A DNA stretch of 6,185 bases from Lachnospiraceae bacterium (GTDB lineage: Bacteria > Bacillota > Clostridia > Lachnospirales > Lachnospiraceae): positions 1 through 6,185 of the forward strand of contig JAFSWJ010000054.1 in NCBI GenBank assembly GCA_017444545.1. The letters run 5' to 3'. The position numbers and the translations under genes were made by a program. A model generated the notes under the pieces. The model saw nothing but the letters and a program-made list of their open reading frames with translations, had not been told where the DNA came from and searched no databases. Below, piece after piece: positions 1-6,059 of the stretch; position 1 is the stretch's first letter; every line of letters begins with the position of its first letter.

Positions 1-3000
1 ACCTGAAATCGCTGCCCTCAGTATTTGTGAGTGTCCGCCCCGTCACTATCCTGAAGCTTACAGGCTTCGTGCCGGTATAGCCGCTCTCATTACCGCTTGC
101 AGCCTTCAGTACCATGGTGGCCTTTCCCGGATCTACGTTGTCATAGAACTCATCTACCGTATAATCAGTGCCGTAGGCCAGGGTTTTGCTTCCCATCTTC
201 ACGGTCAGGTTTTCTCCTGACAGCACCACTGCCTGTCCTTTATAGGAAAATCTTGCGGCTCTGACAGTGACCTTTGCCTTTGAAAGCACATGCTCCTTGT
301 CGGAAACTATGATATCTGCGCTCACCTTTCCGCTGTAGTTGTCATTTGCAGCCTCTACCCATGCCGTATAGGTTCCGGCCTCCTTTACAGCCCTGTCGTA
401 GGATACCGAATAGAATTTCCTGTTGACGGTCTTTCCGGTTTCACTCCACAGGACTAAGGGTGCAGGCTCCTGTTCCTTGTTATTTTTTAGAGCCACGACG
501 GCTGTGCCTTTGACATCTATCTCCTCTCCGAGCCTTGCAGGCGATATCGTAAAGGTGATCCTCTGCGGCGCATTGCCCTTGTAGCTTCCCTTGAAGGTCA
601 CTATGATGACCGGTGCCTTTGCAGCGTCAAGCTTCGCGGCGTTCTTATTATACTTGTAGCTTAATGAATAGTCCGTCTTTTCCGTAAGCTTCTTCACGCC
701 GTCGTATACGTGGATCGCAGGCTTGATGGCAGCTCCGGTATAGATATAATCAGAGCTTAAGCCGCCGACCCAAAGCTGACTGGACACCGTTATCTTGCCG
801 TCAGCGTCAGTGGTTATAACGGAGATCTTTTCGCCGCTCAGGGTTATGGTATTTGTGCTTATCCCTTCACCTGTTTTCTCTGTTTTTACTTCGATCTCGG
901 TTTCTCCGATATCCCTTACCAGCTCTTCCGCATCCTCCTCGTCCGTTCCGGGAACAGCAAACTGCCATTTTGCGTACAATACCGCAGGATCGTTATATCC
1001 GTTTATGAAATGGCTGTCAAAGTCAAATCCTCTGGTGGCAGCCTCATCCGTGCACCATTCAACGAAATCTAACATACCGCCGCCCTTTTTTGGATCTTCC
1101 GGCTTCGGTATGTCATCACCGTAGATGAGACCTGTCGCGTCACTTACACTGCTTCCGCCCCTGCTGTCAAATTTCACTGATACTGTCCTGTTTTCCACAA
1201 CCGATACCAAAAAGTCCGGTGAAGGATCAAAGCGGATATCCCCGCGGTATCTCACATAATAATTGCCTGCCGGCACGAAAAGAGCCTTTTCGGAAAGAGT
1301 GACTCTCCTGTAATCCGTTTCATCGGCCCTCCTGTATTCGGCTGTGAGCTGCTCCACATTGTAGGGAACGATACCCGTTATGAGGCCGCCCAATCCTACG
1401 ATGAAATTGTCCGAGACCTTGAGATCCTTCGGTGCTGCCTGGCTGCCCTTTGTGACGACTATGGTCTTTGAGCCGGAAAAACCACCATCGGGAGTATCCA
1501 CATAATAATACATTTCCTGCTCACCCATGCCTCCGAACTTGGGAGCGATGGTGGTGCCCTTCGTTTTGTAGTTGTCTTCACTAAGGTTTTCGCTCAGGCT
1601 GTAATAAATTGTTGCGGCCTTTTTGGGTGCTCCCTCCGCCTGTTCAGGCTTGTAGGTCACATTGATGCTCACCACGCTTGAAACGATGGGATCATAGTTC
1701 CTCATGACCGCCTGGACATTGGCGGAAAGAGGAACCGCAGCGTTTATTTTGGTATAGTTTCCGTCAAATTTGGTTATATTATAGTTAGTGTTCGATGTAT
1801 CACAAGACAGAGTGAGGTTGTCTCCATTTTTAGTAACACTTATATTAAAGCCCGCCAGATCCTCCTTCAGGATACCGTGTGTAACGTATCTGTCTGTCGG
1901 CACCTGATCACTCTGCAGAAACAGATCATCCGCCGCGATATAGGCAGCTCTCTTTCCTATGCTCACATCTATCGATCCGCTGCTTATGGTTTCATCGCCC
2001 TTCAGAGCCCTGTAATATACTGTATAGCTGCCGGCATTCTTTCCTGTGGGAACCGTGTCCGTATATCCGTCATTTTTGCTCAGACTGTACAGCACCTTTC
2101 CCGAAGCACTGCTCCTGCCGGTTATACTCCCGGCGGTGACCAGGGGCTGCTCCTGGCCGTTGTAGGAAAGACCCTGCATGGCTGTGGGACGTATGAAGCC
2201 CGAGCCCGACACCTTCACCGATGCAGACTCAATGGAGCTGCTGTCTCCTGTATCCGCTCCCTCCGCGTAGAGAAGGAAAACCTCATTTCCGTCTATATCA
2301 TCCATCGAGGGGCTGGTTATCTGCGTGACGTTATCTGCGCTTACGTCATATCTTGCGCCTGCACCGTCTCCGTTAACCTGACCTGTCTCTATGGAATACA
2401 GGATGTTGCTGCCCTTTGCGGCTGTATGGGCGATCAGGTCCCAGCTGACACTTTCTCCGGGCATGCAGCTTTGTCTTCTGGTATTTTTGAGGAACTCAAG
2501 CTTATTTACGCCGGCAAAGCTCCAGCTGTTTGTACCATTATTTTCTGTCTTTGCGCCATTGTAGATCTTGGAATTCTTATTACTGCTACTGTCTGTGAAA
2601 CTTCCCGTGATGTTGTTCAGGCCTTCCTCCAGAAAGATCCTTCTGATGATGCCGTTTGCACTGTTTGTTACGGCGTTTCTCGCGTGCAGGGCATTTACGG
2701 ATATAGTACCGGTATTTTCCACGGTTCCGCTGGTGTATATATTTATTTCATCGAGTCCACGGCTTACCTTTCCTTCCTCTATATCCCCTGTCCTGCCGTT
2801 GCTTATCACAGGGATTTCCGCGGTGCCGATGAAGCCGTCATTTATTATCGTTGAATTCGCTGTGCTGCTGTAGAGGACGCTGGGCTCAAATTCGCCCAGG
2901 CTCACCCGCTGCTCGGTGACAAGCGGAGCGTCGGCGTGAGGGGATACGGGAACAACTATCTCATCTACCGCGCACATATAGATGTTGCCGCTTGCGGAAT

Positions 3001-5278
3001 TCTTTATCGTAGCATGATTGTCAAGATAACCCGGGATCATGACTATGTCTCCGTTATTATCAAGAAGAGCTTCCGGGTGCTCGACATTTGCATCATCCAG
3101 GCCGTTGTAGAAGTTTCCGGGATAGGTATGGCCCTGGGTGATATCATCCTTCCATGAAAGCTGGATACCCTTGTGGTAGGTGAAGGTCCCCTTGTCGGGA
3201 TCATTCGAGGTTATGGTATCCTTGTATCTTCCGGTATTTTTCACGGTGCCAAGATTGAAGAACTGCCCGTTTACCAGAAGGCACCCGGAATTATCCAGGG
3301 TTCCGCCCTTTCCTATGGAAAGCTTTGCATTGGCATAGTCGCGGACTATGACCTCTCCGGCATTGCGCGGTTTTCCCTCCTGACCCTCTACGGTTATGAT
3401 GCCGTCATTTTGCAGTACTCCTCCGTCTCTGACCACCAGCACCCCGCTTTCGTAGTCGGGCTTTGCATCTCCGGCCGAAACCGAGGCGGCGTCATATTCC
3501 ACCTCCAGCTGGGCGCTGTCAGTTATGACAAGCCGCCCGCCGTTTATTATCTCAAGCTTTGCATTATTTCCAACGGCAAGCTCCGCTCCCGTGGTATTAA
3601 AGCTGTCCTGTATGGTAAGCTTTGCCCCGTTTAGCGTTCCTCCGCCGTTCACAGTTATAGCGGCTGTATTTTTGCTTTGATGATTTGCAAGCTGGATATC
3701 AAAGCTGTAGACATCCAGGATGACATCATTATTCTTATCAGCGGTCACGCTTATCTGCTTCAGGAGAGGAGCCTCGCAGATCATCTTGATAGGCTTGCTT
3801 CTGTATGATGCATACTCCATGGCCTTTTTCAGGGACCAGTAATCCGGCTTCCCGGGTTCAGCCACGCCATCATCCACCTGTATCTCAAGCTCTATATCCG
3901 AGCCCTTGATGAGATAGTTTGAAGAAATCATCCCCGCCTGGTTCGCGCTTGCTTCCCTGAAGTATTTATTCAGCATCCTGTCGGTGGGAGTGAGGCCGGC
4001 CTTGGTTTCCTCCTGAGTCATCGTTATCTCTTTTCCGGTTTCCTTGTCTACGGCTGTTCCCAGACTGCTGTTCCATTCTATCTGCGGCTCGTAGTCACCG
4101 ACCTTGTCTATATAGAAATTGATGGGAAAATCTGCGGAAGGAGCCTTCGGATCAGGGGCCGCGCCTGTATCTGCGCCCTGCACCAGTGTTCCCGAGGACA
4201 TGAAGCACACATCGATATAGGATGCCTCTTTGTATGCTCCGGTAGCATCCTTCATAACAAGCTTGTTGTCTGAGATCAGATATGAGCCGGTCATATTGCC
4301 CATATTTGAAAAAGTGGCATGATCATCGGACACGGTCTGCCCTATGGCCACCATGAGAGCCTTGTTGTTTTTTTGCTGCATATGAAGGTAGCTGCCGTTA
4401 TCGTTGCCGCTTACGAGATCCTTCACATCAAGTCTTATGATCACATAGCTTCCGTCGTAGCCGGACATCTTTTTGTGGACGCCGCCCACTCCGTTTAAAT
4501 TTGCCTCCTCTATGATCTGGTAGCGGAAATAGCTGTAGGGAGCGTAGAGGCTGCCTCCATCAATCTTCTCAAATTCCGTAGGACCCACCTTTTTCTCATA
4601 GGGAACCGCCGCGCCCATGATGATAGCGGGGGATTCCGTGGTGGGCGTATTTTCAAGGGTCTTATTTGATATGCTGGGTATCCCGATCTCTATCTTTCCG
4701 TTTACCTTTTTATTGGGTTGGTTTGCTTCCGTAGCAGAGGGAACTGAAACGGTGTACACTCCGGGATATTTATATCCATCTTTATCAGCAACAAGTTTGG
4801 CATCAAGACCGTATTGTTCTCCCCATTTTTCACTGCCTGCCGGTTCTTCGGCTTCGTTTCCCGAAGCAGAGTCCTCGGAAACCGAATCACCCGACACACT
4901 GTCCTCTGAGACCGTGTCGCCTGACACACTGTCACCTGAGACTGTATTGCCTGATGTACTGTCTTCAGGAGCTGCATTTTCGGAAGCCTCAGCCGGTTTA
5001 ACCTCGTCCCGGGACACTCCGTTTCCGGATGCTCCGGTGCCGCTCTCCGGTGTGTCCGTGATACCTTCCTGCGTATCATGGGCACCTTCACCGGCAGTAC
5101 CCCCGGATGCTGATGCAGCCTGTTCCGAAACGGCAGTCTGTATGTAGCCATCCTGCCCTGCCGGTGTGTCAGGCGTATCTGCCGATACAGGTACCGTAGA
5201 TCCGAAAAGCATGGCGATGGTGAGCACCACCGACAGCACCTGTCTCCTTCTTCTCTTTGATGCCGAATAATGATCCAT
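1..5278 (-). CDS. Giant secreted multi-domain surface protein (beta-solenoid, InlB repeat, Ig-like modules), C-terminus outside window
   Basis: The frame is open for 1759 codons from an ATG at 5278 to the left edge, with no stop or frameshift, so the gene is 3'-truncated only by the window. The start is fixed by AGGAGG eight bases upstream and by the signal peptide directly after it. Domains by residue: signal peptide 1-33; Ser/Thr/Asp/Gly/Glu-rich linker about 34-155 with a pentapeptide repeat at 108-142; unrecognised region 155-478; beta-solenoid-like region 479-925; Ig-like (YDG/MBG-type) module 1021-1109; 'YYVRY' module 1284-1363; InlB/Flg_new repeat 1366-1439; acidic linker from 1441; three Ig-like modules 1505-1746. 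There are only seven cysteines and no enzyme motif that I recognise. Proteins of this architecture are usually cell-wall-attached adhesins or structural proteins, so that role is inferred here. An LPXTG, cell-wall-binding or other anchor would lie beyond the window. The existence of the gene is very secure; its function is not. Confidence 0.95.
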   Translation of the reverse strand, partial: MDHYSASKRRRRQVLSVVLTIAMLFGSTVPVSADTPDTPAGQDGYIQTAVSEQAASASGGTAGEGAHDTQEGITDTPESGTGASGNGVSRDEVKPAEASENAAPEDSTSGNTVSGDSVSGDTVSEDSVSGDSVSEDSASGNEAEEPAGSEKWGEQYGLDAKLVADKDGYKYPGVYTVSVPSATEANQPNKKVNGKIEIGIPSISNKTLENTPTTESPAIIMGAAVPYEKKVGPTEFEKIDGGSLYAPYSYFRYQIIEEANLNGVGGVHKKMSGYDGSYVIIRLDVKDLVSGNDNGSYLHMQQKNNKALMVAIGQTVSDDHATFSNMGNMTGSYLISDNKLVMKDATGAYKEASYIDVCFMSSGTLVQGADTGAAPDPKAPSADFPINFYIDKVGDYEPQIEWNSSLGTAVDKETGKEITMTQEETKAGLTPTDRMLNKYFREASANQAGMISSNYLIKGSDIELEIQVDDGVAEPGKPDYWSLKKAMEYASYRSKPIKMICEAPLLKQISVTADKNNDVILDVYSFDIQLANHQSKNTAAITVNGGGTLNGAKLTIQDSFNTTGAELAVGNNAKLEIINGGRLVITDSAQLEVEYDAASVSAGDAKPDYESGVLVVRDGGVLQNDGIITVEGQEGKPRNAGEVIVRDYANAKLSIGKGGTLDNSGCLLVNGQFFNLGTVKNTGRYKDTITSNDPDKGTFTYHKGIQLSWKDDITQGHTYPGNFYNGLDDANVEHPEALLDNNGDIVMIPGYLDNHATIKNSASGNIYMCAVDEIVVPVSPHADAPLVTEQRVSLGEFEPSVLYSSTANSTIINDGFIGTAEIPVISNGRTGDIEEGKVSRGLDEINIYTSGTVENTGTISVNALHARNAVTNSANGIIRRIFLEEGLNNITGSFTDSSSNKNSKIYNGAKTENNGTNSWSFAGVNKLEFLKNTRRQSCMPGESVSWDLIAHTAAKGSNILYSIETGQVNGDGAGARYDVSADNVTQITSPSMDDIDGNEVFLLYAEGADTGDSSSIESASVKVSGSGFIRPTAMQGLSYNGQEQPLVTAGSITGRSSASGKVLYSLSKNDGYTDTVPTGKNAGSYTVYYRALKGDETISSGSIDVSIGKRAAYIAADDLFLQSDQVPTDRYVTHGILKEDLAGFNISVTKNGDNLTLSCDTSNTNYNITKFDGNYTKINAAVPLSANVQAVMRNYDPIVSSVVSINVTYKPEQAEGAPKKAATIYYSLSENLSEDNYKTKGTTIAPKFGGMGEQEMYYYVDTPDGGFSGSKTIVVTKGSQAAPKDLKVSDNFIVGLGGLITGIVPYNVEQLTAEYRRADETDYRRVTLSEKALFVPAGNYYVRYRGDIRFDPSPDFLVSVVENRTVSVKFDSRGGSSVSDATGLIYGDDIPKPEDPKKGGGMLDFVEWCTDEAATRGFDFDSHFINGYNDPAVLYAKWQFAVPGTDEEDAEELVRDIGETEIEVKTEKTGEGISTNTITLSGEKISVITTDADGKITVSSQLWVGGLSSDYIYTGAAIKPAIHVYDGVKKLTEKTDYSLSYKYNKNAAKLDAAKAPVIIVTFKGSYKGNAPQRITFTISPARLGEEIDVKGTAVVALKNNKEQEPAPLVLWSETGKTVNRKFYSVSYDRAVKEAGTYTAWVEAANDNYSGKVSADIIVSDKEHVLSKAKVTVRAARFSYKGQAVVLSGENLTVKMGSKTLAYGTDYTVDEFYDNVDPGKATMVLKAASGNESGYTGTKPVSFRIVTGRTLTNTEGSDFR
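41..766 (-). other. Tandem array of three Ig-like modules at the visible C-terminal end
   Basis: Three consecutive modules are visible. The first (1505-1581) has YIYTGAAIKPAIHVYDGVKK, LTEKTDYSLSYKYN and VTFKGSYKGNAPQRITFTI, the standard 'Y.G..ikP...V.dg...L....DY.vsY..N...G' Ig-like layout. The second (about 1582-1660) is more degenerate but keeps FYSVSYDRAV, AGTYTAWVEA and NYSGKV. The third (1667-1746) has FSYKGQAVVL, LAYGTDYTVDEFYDNVDPG and SGYTGTKPVSFRI. The frame continues past the left edge, so more copies and an anchor may follow. They probably form an extended stalk. Confidence 0.75.
962..1183 (-). other. InlB B-repeat / Flg_new (Listeria-Bacteroides repeat) domain
   Basis: Residues 1366-1439 follow the consensus closely: VSVKFDSRGGSSVSD (the 'v.Fd.nGG..v' strand), then YGDDIPKPEDPKKGGG (the 'yGd.i..P.dP.k.G' turn), FVEWCTDEAATRGFDFDSH ('f.gWytde..t..ydf') and a terminal VLYAKW. 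The usual 'GWY' reads 'EWC' here, placing an unpaired cysteine at 1409. This beta-grasp-like repeat is a spacer or adhesion module in many Firmicutes and Listeria surface proteins. It is the most confidently identified domain in the protein. Confidence 0.9.
1190..1429 (-). other. 'YYVRY' surface module preceding the InlB repeat
   Basis: Residues 1284-1363 hold LGGLITGIVPYNVEQ (1296-1310), a YRRADETDYRRV segment (1315-1326), and VPAGNYYVRYRGDIRFDPSP (1335-1354), ending in an exported-protein-type strand FLVSVVEN. This resembles a small module seen in Clostridia surface proteins, in which 'ItGv...meYr' is followed by 'l.aGtYyVRyka'. It sits directly N-terminal to the InlB repeat. The family assignment is from memory of the pattern and is moderate. 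Confidence 0.6.
1952..2218 (-). other. Ig-like module of the YDG/MBG type
   Basis: Residues 1021-1109 carry the layout of bacterial surface Ig-like repeats of this class: a 'LSYNGQEQPLVTAGSITG' opening strand pair, a 'GKVLYSLSKNDGY' strand, a 'P-TGKNAGSYTVYYRALKGD' core with the diagnostic NAG-Y-VYYR motif, and a closing 'SGSIDVSIGKR' strand. Such modules usually serve as spacers that hold a binding region away from the cell wall. Only one clear copy of this subtype is present. Confidence 0.8.
2504..3844 (-). other. Beta-solenoid (right-handed beta-helix-like) region of the surface protein
   Basis: Residues 479-925 begin with a segment (SLKKAMEYASYRSKPIKMI, then VILDVYSFDIQL) resembling the entry of bacterial surface beta-helices, where a short helix 'tLkeAi..A' precedes an 'i.LDl.g..i' strand. 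Short rungs follow with alternating hydrophobics and G/N turns: AITVNGGGTLNGAKLTI, AELAVGNNAKLEIINGGRLVI, GVLVVRDGGVLQNDGIITV, AKLSIGKGGTLDNSG, NTGTISVNALHARNAV. N-T-G / N-D-G turns recur, e.g. VKNTGR at 679-684 and VENTGT at 853-858. A less regular stretch at about 690-800 may be a loop or insertion. The fold is inferred from the pattern only. Confidence 0.65.
3845..4816 (-). other. Unrecognised N-terminal region of the surface protein (residues 155-478)
   Basis: About 320 residues between the repeat linker and the beta-solenoid match no family that I can name. The region has balanced composition and looks folded: strand-like segments such as KIEIGIPSI (195-203), YVIIRLDVKDL (278-288), ASYIDVCFM (352-360) and IELEIQVDDG (462-471) are separated by Gly/Asn-rich turns. 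It has aromatic patches around YAPYSYFRYQ (245-254) and one cysteine (Cys358). No catalytic signature is obvious. It could be a ligand-binding head domain of the adhesin or a capping domain for the solenoid; both are inference. Confidence 0.55.
4853..4957 (-). repeat. 15-bp tandem repeat (7 units) encoding a VSGDS-type pentapeptide linker
   Basis: Seven consecutive 15-bp units encode residues 108-142: TSGNT, VSGDS, VSGDT, VSEDS, VSGDS, VSEDS, ASGNE. On the plus strand the units read like ctgacacactgtcac, ctgagaccgtgtcgc and ccgacacactgtcct. The peptide is polar, acidic and probably disordered. It joins the exported N-terminus to the first folded region and is a plausible target for O-glycosylation. 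An exact multiple of three keeps the frame whatever the copy number, so length changes by slippage would be tolerated. Confidence 0.9.
5180..5278 (-). other. Sec signal peptide of the surface protein
   Basis: Residues 1-33 show a classic Sec signal. The basic n-region holds KRRRR at 8-12, followed by a hydrophobic stretch VLSVVLTIAMLFG at 14-26. A likely signal peptidase I site follows V-S-A (31-33), with the mature protein starting DTPDTP. The lack of a lipobox cysteine argues against a lipoprotein. An in-frame internal ATG (Met23) lies inside the hydrophobic core and would destroy the signal, which supports the ATG at 5278 as the start. Confidence 0.9.
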
Positions 5279-5286
5279 TTCAAAAA

Positions 5287-5292
5287 CCTCCT
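5287..5292 (-). promoter_or_regulatory. Ribosome binding site of the surface protein gene
   Basis: Minus-strand AGGAGG is a perfect anti-16S match, eight bases before the ATG at 5278. It decides the start and suggests strong translation. Confidence 0.9.
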
Positions 5293-5349
5293 GAAAACAA
5301 AATCCCACTGATAATACTTTAATATACGCAGAACATAAAAACTATAAAA

Positions 5350-5377
5350 ATAATACTATAAAAAAATCGGAAAACAA
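5350..5377 (-). promoter_or_regulatory. Candidate sigma-A promoter for the surface protein gene
   Basis: On the minus strand, TTGTTT (5372-5377) is followed by a 16-bp spacer with a run of seven T, then TATTAT (5350-5355). This would place the transcript start near 5343 and give a leader of about 65 bases. The surrounding DNA is so AT-rich that -10-like hexamers are frequent, so this is the best of several candidates rather than a firm site. Confidence 0.35.
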
Positions 5378-5379
5378 AC

Positions 5380-5385
5380 TATAAT
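5380..5385 (+). promoter_or_regulatory. Candidate -10 element for the PAP2 phosphatase gene
   Basis: An exact TATAAT lies 63 bases before the ATG at 5449. No good TTGACA-like -35 is seen at normal spacing (TATAAA at 5357-5362), so the promoter would be weak or activator-dependent. It lies next to the candidate promoter of the divergent gene. Confidence 0.35.
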
Positions 5386-5433
5386 ATTACAACAGGATCA
5401 AACGACATAATACATTCAAGATTTGATGCAGGG

Positions 5434-5439
5434 AAAGGA
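5434..5439 (+). promoter_or_regulatory. Ribosome binding site that selects the second ATG of the PAP2 gene
   Basis: AAAGGA lies only three bases before the ATG at 5443 but nine bases before the in-frame ATG at 5449. Normal spacing favours 5449, which drops only Met-Ile from the longer reading. Confidence 0.65.
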
Positions 5440-5448
5440 AGTATGATA

Positions 5449-6057
5449 ATGGATCAGCTGTTTTACGGATTTGATACTACGGTTTATACATTTTTCTGGC
5501 AGTTTCAGAACTCAGTGACTATCGCAATAGCTGATATATGCCAGCATCTGGGGGATACGACAGCCTATATCATTTATTTTGTGATCTCGCTGCTCCTCTG
5601 CTTTCCGAAAAAGACCAGAAAGTGCGGAGTGGCTATGGTAACTGCCTTTTTTGTGGCTTTTCTTCTGGTGAACGTCCTGATCAAGCCGGGCGTGGGAAGG
5701 CAAAGACCCTATGTGACACTGCAGAACACCCCGTTTTGGGAAACCTACGAGACACACTGGATAAACGCCGGCTCGAATTATGAGGATGACCTGTCCTTCC
5801 CTTCCGGCCATACATCCTTGAATTTTGCGGCATTCACGGCTCTTGCGGCTGTCCTGATCAAGGATAAGAAAAAGTGGGCGTGGCTTCTCCTGATCATCCC
5901 GGTCATCGTGGGAATCACAAGGATCATCCGCTGTGTTCATTATCCGAGTGATGTGGCGGGAGGGATGCTGATCGGCATTTTTGCCGGGCTGACCGGATTT
6001 GTAGTGGCAACCAGAATGCTCCCCGCCCTATCAGATAAATTTAATCATAGCAAATGA
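5449..6057 (+). CDS. PAP2-family membrane phosphatase (lipid or undecaprenyl-diphosphate phosphatase type)
   Basis: This complete 202-residue membrane protein (204 if begun at 5443) carries all three motifs of the type 2 phosphatidic acid phosphatase family. Motif 1, KX6RP, is KPGVGRQRP at 79-87. Motif 2, PSGH, is at 118-121, with His121 the expected acid/base. Motif 3, (S/T)RX5HX3D, has Arg158, His164 as the expected phosphorylated nucleophile, and Asp168. Hydrophobic segments at about 39-52, 60-78, 123-136, 143-158 and 171-188 fit a polytopic enzyme, with a long polar loop between motifs 1 and 2 and the active site on the outer face. The family removes phosphate from lipid phosphates such as phosphatidic acid, phosphatidylglycerophosphate or undecaprenyl diphosphate; sequence alone does not settle which. 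It is a single gene, divergent from the surface protein gene and convergent with the next gene. Confidence 0.93.
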   Translation: MDQLFYGFDTTVYTFFWQFQNSVTIAIADICQHLGDTTAYIIYFVISLLLCFPKKTRKCGVAMVTAFFVAFLLVNVLIKPGVGRQRPYVTLQNTPFWETYETHWINAGSNYEDDLSFPSGHTSLNFAAFTALAAVLIKDKKKWAWLLLIIPVIVGITRIIRCVHYPSDVAGGMLIGIFAGLTGFVVATRMLPALSDKFNHSK

Positions 6058-6059
6058 GA

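Noticed and set aside
795..1124. A 109-codon plus-strand open frame
   Set aside because: It is opposite the InlB repeat and acidic linker coding region; the Ser/Pro-rich translation and absence of a ribosome binding site mark it as a shadow.
1877..2854. A 325-codon open frame on the plus strand, opposite the surface protein
   Set aside because: It is exactly in antisense codon register with the surface gene, which uses few TTA, CTA or TCA codons, so antisense stops are rare. Its translation has no recognisable domain, and the minus strand encodes clear domains here.
2936..3157. A 73-codon plus-strand open frame
   Set aside because: Same antisense register as the surface gene, short, and without domain or start signals.
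3173..3634. A 153-codon plus-strand open frame
   Set aside because: Same antisense register effect, opposite the beta-solenoid coding region; no ribosome binding site or domain.
4617..5147. A 176-codon plus-strand open frame rich in Ser, Pro and Glu
   Set aside because: It mirrors the low-complexity repeat linker of the surface gene; its apparent SSETVSPDTLS repeats are the antisense reading of the same 15-bp repeat.
4702..5283. A 193-codon minus-strand frame beginning at a TTG just upstream of the true ATG
   Set aside because: It is out of frame with the signal peptide and all domains, and its Arg/Gln/His-rich translation is typical of a shifted frame.
5538..5783. An 81-codon plus-strand frame inside the phosphatase gene
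   Set aside because: It is a shifted frame of a well-supported gene.
5512..5940. A 142-codon minus-strand frame opposite the phosphatase
   Set aside because: The plus strand here encodes all three PAP2 motifs; the antisense reading has no domain.
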